A DNA stretch of 64,000 nt from an uncultured Sunxiuqinia sp. (GTDB lineage: Bacteria > Bacteroidota > Bacteroidia > Bacteroidales > Prolixibacteraceae). Under the pieces are notes generated by a model. The model made no database searches and was not told the DNA's origin. It saw only the letters and a program-made list of their open reading frames with translations. Every line of letters begins with the position of its first letter. The stretch's first letter is position 1. The position numbers were made by a program, and so were the translations under genes. The DNA lies in the NCBI RefSeq assembly GCF_963678245.1, contig NZ_OY782773.1:1-64000 (forward strand), read 5' to 3'. This document shows positions 16,282 to 24,972 of the stretch, piece after piece.

Positions 16282-17220
16282 ATGGATAATTTCAACCTCA
16301 TCATATTACCGCTTTTAATTGGGTTTGCACTCGATTGTGTTTTGGGCGATCCACGTTGGCTGCCGCATCCAATCCGGTTGTTTGGATTGATGATCGCACA
16401 GCTTGATCATGCATTTAACCGAGGCAGACGTCGCAAACTAAAAGGTGTGCTGGTTGCCGGGGTTTTGGTTGGTTTTACTTGGTTTATTTTCTATTTGTTG
16501 TTCAGGCAATTGGAGCTTCATCCGCGCGTTTACATCGTTTGGGCAAGTATTGGTGTATTTTACGGGCTGGCCAATCGTAGCTTGATTTACGAATCGTGGT
16601 TGGTCATGCAGGCATTACAAAGTGAGGGAGTTGAAGCCGGACGTAAACAACTCTCTTTTATTGTTGGTCGTGATACCTCACAACTGGATGAGCAGCAAAT
16701 TAGAACCGCTGTGCTGGAAACGATGGCCGAAAACCTCAGCGATGGTGTGATTGCTCCGCTGTTTTATTATGCAATTGGAGGTATTCCGGCACTTTTTGCC
16801 TTTAAAATGGCCAGCACCCTCGATTCAATGATTGCGTACAAAGATGCCCGCTATAGGAACTTTGGTTGGTTTGCCGCCCGCCTCGATGATCTGCTGAATT
16901 TAATTCCTGCCCGCATAACTGCTTTATTGATGGTGGTGGTTAGCTTGAGTTGGAGCGGAGTGCAACACATCTTCCGCTTCGGACACCAACACAGCAGTCC
17001 TAACGCAGGTTACACCGAAGCTGCCCTCGCCGGCATACTGAAATGCCGTTTTGGAGGACCAAACGTTTATCATGGTAAATTGGTTGATAAACCCAATATC
17101 GGTGATCACGAGAAAAGAATTACTACCCGTGATTTTTGGTTGGCAGCTTATGTGAATGTAGCGAGTGCCGTGGCTATGGTCGGGATGATTATTGCTTTAA
17201 CTTGGCACCTATCTGTGTAA
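16282..17220 (+). CDS. cbiB: Adenosylcobinamide-phosphate synthase
   Basis: Membrane enzyme that attaches (R)-1-aminopropanol or its phosphate to adenosylcobyric acid. Family start LIIGFALDCVLGDPRWLPHPIRLFG, a central VGRDTSQLDE, AVLETMAENLSDGVIAPLFYY, and a C-terminal YHGKLVDKPNIG are all visible, with hydrophobic helices between. It closes the B12 operon and runs convergent with the next gene; the two coding regions overlap by 32 bases at their 3' ends. A threonine-phosphate decarboxylase to supply the aminopropanol arm is not seen here. Confidence 0.93.
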   Translation: MDNFNLIILPLLIGFALDCVLGDPRWLPHPIRLFGLMIAQLDHAFNRGRRRKLKGVLVAGVLVGFTWFIFYLLFRQLELHPRVYIVWASIGVFYGLANRSLIYESWLVMQALQSEGVEAGRKQLSFIVGRDTSQLDEQQIRTAVLETMAENLSDGVIAPLFYYAIGGIPALFAFKMASTLDSMIAYKDARYRNFGWFAARLDDLLNLIPARITALLMVVVSLSWSGVQHIFRFGHQHSSPNAGYTEAALAGILKCRFGGPNVYHGKLVDKPNIGDHEKRITTRDFWLAAYVNVASAVAMVGMIIALTWHLSV

Positions 17221-18073
17221 TTCTATCTGCAATCTCCTTTGCCGAAGCATACAAAATTCCCTCATGGTTCATAAAGGTTGAATCCTTGCGATTTAAATCC
17301 AGTGGTTCGCCATGCATGTTGCTGGCCCAAGCTCCGGCTTCAGAATAAATACATGCACTAGCCGCGTAATCCCAAAGACTGCCACCACCTTGTTTCTTTT
17401 TGGGGTATTTGAAGTAACAAGCCGGAGCCTTTTCCAACACCCAGCATGCGTTGAGCGCTGCGCCTCCTTTAAACTGTGTTTCGAATCCGTTATAGCCCAA
17501 ATCTTCACTAATTGCTTTAAGCTCTGAAATTGATTCATTAAACGAGGGATGATCCTGAAAACTGGAGTCACTAACCAGATAAAGCGGAGCACCCTCTGCT
17601 GGTTGTACAGTCCATTTGCGCCCGTTACGAAAAGCGCCTTGTCCCTTTACAGCTTTGTAAAGTATTTTCTCCAGCGGATCGAAAATAACGCCAATAACCG
17701 GCTCTCCGGATTTTGAAACCAATCCAATAGAAACCGCATAGCCATGTTGTTGATTGATGAAAGCCAGTGTGCCGTCGATGGGATCGATACACCAAAAGTA
17801 GTCCTTTTCGAAGCGCTCATGGTTGTCGGGGCTTTCTTCACCCAAAGTCCCCAGATCAAATAGTTTCGAGTATTTTTCAAGCATCTCAAGAATCAGCTCT
17901 TGCGCCATCAGGTCGACCTCGGTAACAACTTGCGATGCCAGGCTGTCGGCACCACCTTTGTTTTCAACGTTTAGTTTTTTCGAACTGTATGACGAAATTA
18001 ATTCTCCGGCTTTTAAGGCTGCAGAAGTTGCTGCTTCACCCAATGCGGCTAAATCCTGATCTGATAATTGCAT
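17189..18073 (-). CDS. Inositol monophosphatase family phosphatase
   Basis: Mg-dependent, Li-sensitive-type phosphatase fold. Metal-binding motifs are present in order: GEESPDN, DPIDGTLAF and, near the C-terminus, LWDYAASACIYSEAGA. Family members hydrolyse inositol phosphate, 3'-phosphoadenosine 5'-phosphate (CysQ) or fructose bisphosphate; I cannot choose. I use ATG 18073 because it sits 10 bases after the upstream gene's stop; the longer frame to 18106 overlaps that gene. Pairing with the small-molecule kinase-like gene upstream suggests opposing phosphorylation and dephosphorylation of one compound. Some loops (KKKQGGGSLWDY) are unusual for CysQ. Confidence 0.8.
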   Translation of the reverse strand: MQLSDQDLAALGEAATSAALKAGELISSYSSKKLNVENKGGADSLASQVVTEVDLMAQELILEMLEKYSKLFDLGTLGEESPDNHERFEKDYFWCIDPIDGTLAFINQQHGYAVSIGLVSKSGEPVIGVIFDPLEKILYKAVKGQGAFRNGRKWTVQPAEGAPLYLVSDSSFQDHPSFNESISELKAISEDLGYNGFETQFKGGAALNACWVLEKAPACYFKYPKKKQGGGSLWDYAASACIYSEAGAWASNMHGEPLDLNRKDSTFMNHEGILYASAKEIADRITQIGAKLKQ

Positions 18074-18083
18074 GCGTTTTCTT

Positions 18084-19061
18084 TTAGTTCTGTAATTGAT
18101 TAACAACTTTACGAGCCAGACGTTCGCTATAACTATTAATTTTCCAATGGCTGGGACTCCAGCCTTTCAGAAAGCGGTGAAAGTCGGTCCAGGCAATGGG
18201 GAACATTTCCCGCCAATTGGTTTCCAGCGTATTGAAATCAATTTCTTTTTGCTGTTTGGTCAAGGCCTGTTTGAGTGCTTCAAAGTAAACTTCCAGTAAT
18301 TGAGGCTCTAGTTTTTCACAGTCTTCTTCATACAAACAACTGCCAATAAAATAGGCGACATCTTTCATGCCGCAACCGCCGCCAACATACTGAAAATCGA
18401 CAGCTGCAACCTGATTTCCTTTTGGTGAAAAACAGAAATTGGCCAACTTTGCATCGCCATGAACAAAAGTTTGGAAAGGACTTTCCTGTAGTTTCTGATC
18501 GATCGTTTTGGCTGCGTGTTTAAGGGGTATGTCGGTCAATACTTCCAACTCATCGGGTCGGGTATCCAAATGCCAGTAGGTACCGACAGGCCACAAGCCG
18601 GTTGGCTTTTTGCCCATAAAAGTTGCATGAAAATTTGCAAGCCATTTCAGGCAAGCTTTAATTTCCTCCCAATTTACGGCTGTTCTTCTTTCCGAAAAGT
18701 CAGCAGCATCCAGATCTTCCAACACCATCAATACTTCATCGCCTTGCGTTTCAATAGCCAGGCATTTCGGAATGCGGCAGGAGTCATCGCACAAATGGCT
18801 CCACTTCTGATACCAAGCTGTTTCAACCTGATAGGAATGCAGTTTTCGCTGATGAGACAAATCGGTGTTCCAGCCTCGTGGATGTTTTCCTGATTCAGGA
18901 AAACGGACGTGTTTTACCACGACTGAAGAATATTTAGAGCCTTTAAGGTTGAAGCGGATGATGCTTCCGTAGCCACTCCACAAGCTTTGAATTTGTTCCA
19001 ATTCAAAAAAATCGCGCGAGCCGGTAGCTATTTTTATCGCTTTCAGGAACTGGTCATTCAT
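18084..19061 (-). CDS. APH/ecdysteroid-kinase-like phosphotransferase
   Basis: Aminoglycoside-phosphotransferase-fold small-molecule kinase. The catalytic loop [11 protein letters not shown] and the metal-binding [19 protein letters not shown] segment are intact, with VVVKHVRFP as the likely ATP-binding Lys strand. The open frame begins at TTG 19112; I prefer ATG 19061, preceded by a GGAAGAGAG stretch, which gives [14 protein letters not shown] and matches how these proteins usually begin. Start uncertain (19103 and 19079 are also ATG). It runs 10 bases before the phosphatase gene in the same direction. Substrate unknown: a choline-, ethanolamine- or sugar-like small molecule is possible. Confidence 0.72.
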   Translation of the reverse strand: MNDQFLKAIKIATGSRDFFELEQIQSLWSGYGSIIRFNLKGSKYSSVVVKHVRFPESGKHPRGWNTDLSHQRKLHSYQVETAWYQKWSHLCDDSCRIPKCLAIETQGDEVLMVLEDLDAADFSERRTAVNWEEIKACLKWLANFHATFMGKKPTGLWPVGTYWHLDTRPDELEVLTDIPLKHAAKTIDQKLQESPFQTFVHGDAKLANFCFSPKGNQVAAVDFQYVGGGCGMKDVAYFIGSCLYEEDCEKLEPQLLEVYFEALKQALTKQQKEIDFNTLETNWREMFPIAWTDFHRFLKGWSPSHWKINSYSERLARKVVNQLQN

Positions 19062-19217
19062 GTTAAATCTCTCTTCCATTGATTCGCGAAGATAATTAAA
19101 CATGAGCTTCAACTATGCAGCGATTGGACTTTGCAAGCGAACTTAATTTTTTAGTAACTATTATATGTCGCTTTAGGCTATAAAATGTCGTTATTGTGTG
19201 CACTAAATATAAAGACT

Positions 19218-19865
19218 ATGACCACTTTTACTCACCTGATCTTCGACCTCGACGGAACACTGATTAATTCCAAAATTGGATTGCATAATTCGCTGAACTA
19301 CATGCTTGAACAAATGAACATTGATTTGGATAGCGCGGGAATTATTGATCAATTAATTGGGCCACCGATTCAAGATGGACTTAAAAAGCTACTTGGTTTT
19401 GATGATAAACAAGTTGAGCTGGGTGTGAAGCTCTTTCGTGAGTATTACAGTCAGCAAGGTTTATACGAAGGCGAGTTGTATCCAGGAGTGTTGGAATTGT
19501 TGGAAGAATTATTTCAGCAAGGCAAACAGCTTTATGTTGCGACTTCGAAAAGGGATGAGTTTGCCCATGAAGTTTTGCGGAGCTTCGAGCTGGATCGTTA
19601 CCTGATAGATGTGCAGGGAGCTGGTGATGGAGGACGACATACCAAGGCCGAATTAATTACCACATTGATGGATCGGAATCAGATCCTCTCATCGGAGCAG
19701 GTTGTGATGATTGGAGATACCAAATTCGATCTAATTGGTGGACAAGCCAATGAAATCAGTACCATTGCAGTTGGCTATGGCTTTGGCAATAGTAACGAAC
19801 TTCAGGATTTAGCTCCTACTTACTTTGTTGAGGAAGTGGAGGATTTGTATGAGTTGTTAGTGTGA
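19218..19865 (+). CDS. HAD-superfamily hydrolase, phosphoglycolate-phosphatase-like
   Basis: 215-residue HAD phosphatase with motif I DLDGTLINS near residue 9, a helical cap, motif II in YVATSKRDEFA, the Lys region TKAELI and motif IV MIGDTKFDLIGG. This is the Gph/PGP subgroup, which acts on small phosphorylated metabolites. I take ATG 19218; the frame from 19185 adds 11 residues that do not belong to the domain. Its stop codon lies inside a perfect hairpin (19858-19886). Confidence 0.82.
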   Translation: MTTFTHLIFDLDGTLINSKIGLHNSLNYMLEQMNIDLDSAGIIDQLIGPPIQDGLKKLLGFDDKQVELGVKLFREYYSQQGLYEGELYPGVLELLEELFQQGKQLYVATSKRDEFAHEVLRSFELDRYLIDVQGAGDGGRHTKAELITTLMDRNQILSSEQVVMIGDTKFDLIGGQANEISTIAVGYGFGNSNELQDLAPTYFVEEVEDLYELLV

Positions 19866-19886
19866 AAAATGCAATTTTTCACACTA
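19858..19886 (+). terminator. Perfect 13-bp hairpin overlapping the HAD gene stop codon
   Basis: TAGTGTGAAAAAT (19858-19870) and its exact complement (19874-19886) flank a 3-base loop. The stop codon TGA is in the left arm. There is no long T-run beyond the stem, but the stem itself has an A5/T5 core. It sits between convergent genes (HAD and pheS) and could end or protect transcripts from both sides. Confidence 0.55.
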
Positions 19887-19977
19887 AACCTTTATCCAAA
19901 GTCGATCTTGAGCGTACTTTTTTGGCATACAGAGATCTTGAAACAAGTTTGGGAAGACTTTTCAAAAGTTGAGGCAG

Positions 19978-20997
19978 CTAATACGCAGAATCAAATTGCC
20001 GCAAGAAACGTACATCATTTTCAAAGAAGTGGCGAATATCTTTGATACCATATTTCAGCATGGTCATGCGTTCGATTCCCATTCCAAAAGCGAATCCGGT
20101 GTATTTTTTCGAGTCGATGCCACACAAGTCTAATACATTTGGATCAACCATTCCACATCCCAAAATCTCCAACCATCCGGTATATTTACACACGTTGCAA
20201 CCTTTTCCACCGCAAATTGAACAGCTCACATCCATTTCGGCTGACGGCTCGGTGAATGGGAAATAGGATGGGCGCAGACGAATTTCAGTTTGCTCGCCAA
20301 ATAGCTCGCGCGAGAAGTAAAGTAAGGTTTGTTTCAGGTCGGCAAACGATACGTTTTCGTCAACATACAAACCTTCAACCTGATGGAAAATGCAATGAGC
20401 ACGAGCTGAAATGGCTTCGTTGCGGAAAACACGTCCCGGAAAAATTGCCCGGATTGGCGGTTGTGTTTTTTCCATCACACGGGCTTGAACACTTGACGTA
20501 TGGGTGCGCAACAGGACATCCGGATCTTTCTGAATAAAAAAAGTATCCTGCATATCCCGTGCCGGATGTTCCGGTGGAAAGTTCAGGGCTGAAAACACAT
20601 GCCAGTCGTCTTCAATTTCGGGGCCTTCAGCGACTGTAAATCCAAGTCGGCCAAAGATTTCAATAATCTCGTTACGAACGATAGCCAGAGGGTGTCGTGT
20701 TCCCAGTCGCATGGGTTCGCCCGGCATGCTTAAATCAGTACCTCCAGCTCTCTGGTCAGTATTCTCAAAACTTTCTTTCAACTCATTAATTTTATCGAGT
20801 GCTTTGTTTTTCAGAACATTGATGGCTTGTCCAACAGCTTTTTTCTGTTCGGCAGGTACGGTTTTAAAATCAGCAAACAATTGGCTCACTAATCCTTTTT
20901 TACTGATGTATCTGATACGAAGTTCTTCTACTTCTTCTTTTTTTGAAGCTTTTAGTGCTTCAATCTCTTCCTGTAACTGCTTAATTTTGTCTAACAT
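19978..20997 (-). CDS. pheS: Phenylalanine--tRNA ligase alpha subunit
   Basis: Catalytic subunit of the alpha2-beta2 synthetase. From ATG 20997 it has 339 residues, the normal bacterial length; the frame to 21036 adds 13 doubtful residues. N-terminal coiled coil (LQEEIEALKASKKEEVEEL), then class II motif 2 (FPGRVFRNEAISARAHCIFHQ), the four-cysteine insert CSICGGKGCNVC seen in several phyla, and motif 3 GFAFGMGIERMTML. pheT is not adjacent, as is common in this phylum. Confidence 0.96.
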   Translation of the reverse strand: MLDKIKQLQEEIEALKASKKEEVEELRIRYISKKGLVSQLFADFKTVPAEQKKAVGQAINVLKNKALDKINELKESFENTDQRAGGTDLSMPGEPMRLGTRHPLAIVRNEIIEIFGRLGFTVAEGPEIEDDWHVFSALNFPPEHPARDMQDTFFIQKDPDVLLRTHTSSVQARVMEKTQPPIRAIFPGRVFRNEAISARAHCIFHQVEGLYVDENVSFADLKQTLLYFSRELFGEQTEIRLRPSYFPFTEPSAEMDVSCSICGGKGCNVCKYTGWLEILGCGMVDPNVLDLCGIDSKKYTGFAFGMGIERMTMLKYGIKDIRHFFENDVRFLRQFDSAY

Positions 20998-21023
20998 CTT
21001 CTTATGCTGTTGAAATGGATCGA

Positions 21024-21031
21024 CAAAGATA
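21024..21031 (-). promoter_or_regulatory. -7 box candidate for pheS
   Basis: Read on the minus strand this is TATCTTTG, a match to TAnnTTTG, 27 bases before the pheS ATG. No clear -33 element at the usual spacing. Confidence 0.35.
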
Positions 21032-21078
21032 ATCAAACGATATGAAATCGTAAACCTGCTGCCAAGAAATACGGGGAG

Positions 21079-22416
21079 TTATTCTAGAATGGTAATTTTT
21101 TTAACGCGTATATCTTTTAGTGGGCGGAAATCATCGTCAGTTTTTACTTTCACAATTTGGTCGGCTACATTCATTCCACTGACTACTTGTCCGAAAATTG
21201 TGTACGTTCCATCAAGATGAGGAGCACCGCCTTCAATTTTGTATGCCCGGCGTTGTTCGGCAGTAAAATGATGTCCGGTTTCCTTTTCAATGTCATCCAG
21301 TTCCGAGTCGGAATAAACGCGGCCGGTAACAATATAATATTGTGAGCCGTCCGACCGGTGCTTGCTGTTCTTTCTATCAGGCTTTCGGGGCGAACCAATC
21401 ATTCCCCGTTTATGAAAATATTTAGGAACAACATGGGCCGGGAGGCTGTATCCTGGTCCCTTCCATCCTACCACATCGTCAGGTTCGGCATAGCGGGTGT
21501 CTGCTGCTCCACTCTGAATACCAAAGCTTTTGATTACCCGATGAACCAACAAACTGTCGTAATAATTTTCGCGCACCAGCCTGATAAAATTATCGCGATA
21601 GGCCGGAGTTTCATTAAAAAGTTTAATCTGAATAGTGCCATAGTCTGTTTCAATGAGTAAGCCTTTAATTTTGCTATTGGCCTGGCTCACCATCTTGCTG
21701 GTTTTTGTTTGAAGATTGACTAACTTTTTGGGAGTTGCAACCTTCTTTTTTAGTAAGTCGGCAATGTATATTGAAGGAATGACCAGGTTTTGATTTTCAT
21801 AGGTCACTACCTCGGAAAAGCCCAATCCAATACTTTGGTAGTTTGAAACAAAAACAGGCGTACCGTTCGTTTTAGATCGAAACTGGTTATCAACCCTATA
21901 TAATTTTGATCCGGAAATCGTAGTGTATTCCAGCACCTTGCCTTTGTGTAACGGCAATGTGTTGTTTTGAGGTTTGGTTAAGTAGATACTTTTGGCCGTA
22001 TTGGGAGCCACATCGGGATAAAGAGAAATGGGCTTGCGTTGAATCCCTTCAGCTCGTAATAAAATCAGGTTGTTAATCCGGTCAACCGCGACATAACCAG
22101 CAATCGCATACGTTTTGTCTTCATCGAAAGGAGTTATTTTTGCTTCATTAGCATTCTCCAAGATGGAAAGCCGGCAAACAATGGTTTGGGAGTCGACAAA
22201 GAATGCGGTTTCGCTTTCCAGAAAACGTCCGTTGTCAAAGCTTTCAATTTTTACCATTGAGGGGATGAACTGTAAAAAGGATTGGTCGTCATTCGTATCT
22301 GCGGATACGGTTTTTTCCGCATTTGACTGATCTGCTTTTTTTTGTGTTGAAGACGAGCAGCCAGCCAGTTGCAGCCCAATCCAAACAACAATTATTATTT
22401 GTGTTAGTAGTTTCAT
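21079..22416 (-). CDS. Lipoprotein: degenerate trypsin-like domain fused to a cyclophilin-type peptidyl-prolyl isomerase
   Basis: 445 residues with a lipobox (LAGC, Cys20). Residues about 45-220 read like an S1C/DegP-type protease fold (TAFFVDSQTIV, VAVDRINNLILLRAEG, NGTPVFVSNYQSIGLGF), but the His region has CRLSI instead of a histidine, the Asp position reads INNL and the Ser position reads TNGTP, so it should not cleave peptides. Residues about 255-445 are a cyclophilin (IKLFNETPAYRDNFIRLV, LLVHRVI, SDGSQYYIVTGRV, YTIFGQVVSGM) with the Bacteroidota insert of about 45 residues. Last of three consecutive cyclophilin genes. Probably an envelope foldase with a binding domain; the protease origin is my inference. 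Confidence 0.75.
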   Translation of the reverse strand: MKLLTQIIIVVWIGLQLAGCSSSTQKKADQSNAEKTVSADTNDDQSFLQFIPSMVKIESFDNGRFLESETAFFVDSQTIVCRLSILENANEAKITPFDEDKTYAIAGYVAVDRINNLILLRAEGIQRKPISLYPDVAPNTAKSIYLTKPQNNTLPLHKGKVLEYTTISGSKLYRVDNQFRSKTNGTPVFVSNYQSIGLGFSEVVTYENQNLVIPSIYIADLLKKKVATPKKLVNLQTKTSKMVSQANSKIKGLLIETDYGTIQIKLFNETPAYRDNFIRLVRENYYDSLLVHRVIKSFGIQSGAADTRYAEPDDVVGWKGPGYSLPAHVVPKYFHKRGMIGSPRKPDRKNSKHRSDGSQYYIVTGRVYSDSELDDIEKETGHHFTAEQRRAYKIEGGAPHLDGTYTIFGQVVSGMNVADQIVKVKTDDDFRPLKDIRVKKITILE

Positions 22417-22490
22417 CTAATTATAATCGTTTGCTTTTTATAGCCTTCATATGGAACACGCGTCCAATCACCCTCCTTTGAATGCTCATT

Positions 22491-23300
22491 TTATTCAATC
22501 ACATTCACTTCAATCACCACATCTTTGAGCGGGCGATTATTCTCATCAACTTTTAAAGTTGCAATTTTATCAATCACATCGAATCCGGAAATGCATTCTC
22601 CGAATACGGTGTATTTTCCATCCAAATCAGGATAGCCTCCAACTGTTGTATACGCTTTTCGCTGGGCTTCGGAGAACTCCAAGGTGTTTGGATTTAGCCG
22701 GTAGCGCGAAGCGATGTCATTTTTTACGCGGGCGGCAATTTCCCGAAACTCGTCTACTTTTTTCTCTTCCTTCAGCTTTTTTAGTTTCTGTCGAATTTCA
22801 GGGGTGTAGATTTGTTTGGTAATCTTCTTCTTGATTGGCCGGTTCACCGCCATCTCGAGTGTGTCCAATTGCCCTTCGGTAAAAACTTGTCCTTTCACAA
22901 CGTAAAATTGTGAAATATCCGATTGCTTAAAAGGATTGACCTCATCGGGTTGGCGGGGGGCACATAGCGCTCCCTTTTTATGAAAATGGTATTCGATAAT
23001 TTCATCATCTACCGTATGTTCCGGATCGCCATAACCAATACGCTTTCCGGGAGGTGCGTTTCGCGACGATTTGGAGCCTCCCTGAATCAGGAAATCTTGT
23101 ATGACACGATAAAACAATGTTCTGTCATAATAACCATTGTTGGCCAGCTGAATAAAAGCATCGCGATGTTTTGGGGTGTCGTTATAAAGTCTAAACTTCA
23201 TCGTCCCCAAGTTAGTTTTTACTTCAACAATTCTGTTTTGGGCAAATGAGGCTCCATTCAATCCAATAATTAGTAGCAGTATGAGTGTTAATTGCTTCAT
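22491..23300 (-). CDS. Secreted cyclophilin-type peptidyl-prolyl cis-trans isomerase
   Basis: Periplasmic proline isomerase. Signal peptide about 1-20 (LILLLIIGLNGASFA). Cyclophilin body: TNLGTMKFRLYNDTPKHRDAF, LFYRVIQDFLIQGG, SDISQFYVVKGQVF and YTVFGECISGFDVID, split by a charged insert of about 75 residues (KKKITKQIYTPEIRQKLKKLKEEKK). The active-site Arg is in FYRVI and a Gln in QFYVV; the FxxQGG element is intact. ATG 23300 shares one base with the upstream stop (TGATG); the TTG three bases earlier is not needed. Confidence 0.85.
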   Translation of the reverse strand: MKQLTLILLLIIGLNGASFAQNRIVEVKTNLGTMKFRLYNDTPKHRDAFIQLANNGYYDRTLFYRVIQDFLIQGGSKSSRNAPPGKRIGYGDPEHTVDDEIIEYHFHKKGALCAPRQPDEVNPFKQSDISQFYVVKGQVFTEGQLDTLEMAVNRPIKKKITKQIYTPEIRQKLKKLKEEKKVDEFREIAARVKNDIASRYRLNPNTLEFSEAQRKAYTTVGGYPDLDGKYTVFGECISGFDVIDKIATLKVDENNRPLKDVVIEVNVIE

Positions 23301-24124
23301 CAATCTATAACTTTCACTTTCATTTTTATGTCTTCGGTGGGACGGTCGTATTGATCGGTTTCAACACCGGCAATCTTATCCAACACATCCAGACCTTCAA
23401 CAATCTCGCCAAAAACAGTGTATTCATTATCGAGTGATGGATATCCACCAATAGTTGTGTAAATTTCACGTCGTTCGGGAGAAATTTTTAGTGTTGGTAG
23501 CTTGCTGATTTCCTGATTGGCCTGTTCGCGTATTTCGGCAACCCGAATATTGAGCTGATCCTGATCTCCCTCTTGCTTCAGTTGGTTTAACTCTTGTTGA
23601 GCACCCTGAAAATACTTCTGCATAACCGATCGCTGACGTTGCATGTTCAGCTTCATTTCCATGGTATCTATGGCACCTTCTGTAAAAACAGTTCCTTGCA
23701 CAACGTAAAATTGCGAACCGGATGATCGTTTCTCTGGATTGCCAGGTCCACCACGACGTGCTGCTGCCAACACGCCTTTTTTGTGGAATAGTGACGAATC
23801 AATCTCAGCCGGAATGGTGTAGCCCGGATCTCCACCACCTAAGCGTTTGCCTGCTTCTGCGTTTTTTGAGTCCGGGTCACCACCCTGAATCATAAAACCG
23901 TTGATAACCCGATGAAATAGTAAGTCATCGTAAAACCCTTCTTTGGCTAGTTTTATAAAATTATCACGATGCTGAGGAGTTTGATTATATAGTTTTACGA
24001 TCAGATCTCCGTATTCCGTTTCAATTTTAACCTTTGTTTCCTTCGATGTTTTTTTAGTCGAATTACCACATGATGTCTGAATGAAAAAGGTGGCAATTAA
24101 AAAGGCGAATAATAGCTGTTTCAT
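23300..24124 (-). CDS. Lipoprotein cyclophilin-type peptidyl-prolyl cis-trans isomerase
   Basis: Start at ATG 24124 gives a lipoprotein signal with lipobox QTSC; the longer frame to 24193 adds 23 non-signal residues. Cyclophilin motifs: TEYGDLIVKLYNQTPQHRDNF, LLFHRVINGFMIQGGD, SSGSQFYVVQG and YTVFGEIVEGLDVLD. A helical, Gln-rich insert (about residues 150-205) interrupts the domain as in its neighbour. First gene of the three-cyclophilin cassette, coupled to the next by a TGATG overlap. Likely periplasm-facing foldase of the envelope. Confidence 0.87.
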   Translation of the reverse strand: MKQLLFAFLIATFFIQTSCGNSTKKTSKETKVKIETEYGDLIVKLYNQTPQHRDNFIKLAKEGFYDDLLFHRVINGFMIQGGDPDSKNAEAGKRLGGGDPGYTIPAEIDSSLFHKKGVLAAARRGGPGNPEKRSSGSQFYVVQGTVFTEGAIDTMEMKLNMQRQRSVMQKYFQGAQQELNQLKQEGDQDQLNIRVAEIREQANQEISKLPTLKISPERREIYTTIGGYPSLDNEYTVFGEIVEGLDVLDKIAGVETDQYDRPTEDIKMKVKVID

Positions 24125-24165
24125 TGTTGTTTGTTTATTGCTTTCTGTAATTGTTAGCTTCAGCA

Positions 24166-24173
24166 CAAATATA
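24166..24173 (-). promoter_or_regulatory. -7 box candidate for the cyclophilin cassette
   Basis: On the minus strand the sequence is TATATTTG, matching TAnnTTTG, 41 bases before the ATG at 24124. It lies back to back with the GNAT promoter candidate. No clear -33 TTG. Confidence 0.4.
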
Positions 24174-24197
24174 ATTAATAATGGTACTGGCACGAAA

Positions 24198-24230
24198 TTG
24201 TTTAGTTTTGAACTAATAGGATTAAATTTG
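24198..24230 (+). promoter_or_regulatory. Promoter candidate for the GNAT gene
   Basis: TTG at 24198-24200, 22-base spacer, TAAATTTG at 24223-24230: a good match to the Bacteroidota -33/-7 pattern, 25 bases before the ATG at 24256. Confidence 0.55.
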
Positions 24231-24255
24231 GAAAATTAAGTATCTAATCGTTATT

Positions 24256-24810
24256 ATGGAAAGGCTGATCGTAAACTCTAAAATAGAACTGGAACCTCTG
24301 AAATTTTCTCATGCTTTTCAGATTTTTCAAGCCATTGATCGCAACCGCAAATTTTTGGAGTCGTGGTTGCCATTTGTGCAGGATACCAAAACACAGGAAG
24401 ACACCGAAAACTTTATTCAATCTGTTACCTCACCAAATTCGGGCGATCGTGATGAGGTTTATGTAATTTGGTTTGAGAATCGATTTGCCGGTTTGATTGG
24501 GTTAAAGGACACCGACCGGGTTAATATGAAGACCGAGATCGGTTATTGGATTACCGAACAAATGATGGGAAAAGGCGTTGTAACCATGTCAACAAAGCGA
24601 TTAACGGAATATGTATTTTCAAGTTCAGGAATGAATAGGATCGTTATCAGATGTGGCGTGGGAAACAAAAAAAGTGCTGCTATTCCTAAGCGATTGGGAT
24701 TCACGTTTGAGGGAATTGAACGTGAAGGAGAGAAGCATCGACGGAAATTCATCGATTTAGAAGTTTACAGTTTATTAAAAGTAGAATGTAGTTTTTTTGT
24801 ATCGCGTTGA
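24256..24810 (+). CDS. GNAT acetyltransferase of the RimJ/RimL group
   Basis: 184-residue acetyl-CoA-dependent N-acetyltransferase. The family layout is complete: FLESWLPFVQDT near residue 36, the FAGLIGLKD strand, TEIGYWITEQMMGKGVVT with the acetyl-CoA loop (Q-M-M-G-K-G), and SAAIPKRLGFTFEGIEREGE. RimL-like members acetylate ribosomal-protein N-termini, others modify small molecules; the target here is open. Monocistronic; the 162 bases downstream are T-rich without a stem-loop. Confidence 0.82.
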   Translation: MERLIVNSKIELEPLKFSHAFQIFQAIDRNRKFLESWLPFVQDTKTQEDTENFIQSVTSPNSGDRDEVYVIWFENRFAGLIGLKDTDRVNMKTEIGYWITEQMMGKGVVTMSTKRLTEYVFSSSGMNRIVIRCGVGNKKSAAIPKRLGFTFEGIEREGEKHRRKFIDLEVYSLLKVECSFFVSR

Positions 24811-24972
24811 TATTCATGTATGTTGATCTGTTTTTTTATCATGTTTTTTTTTAACCTTATTTTTTTTAATCTTTGAATCGTTTAATAATTTGTTCGATTT
24901 TTTTATATCTCAAAACAAATTAATGTCCAAAAAGCCAGAAAACAATATGGACAGGAAACAAACTAGACAAGC

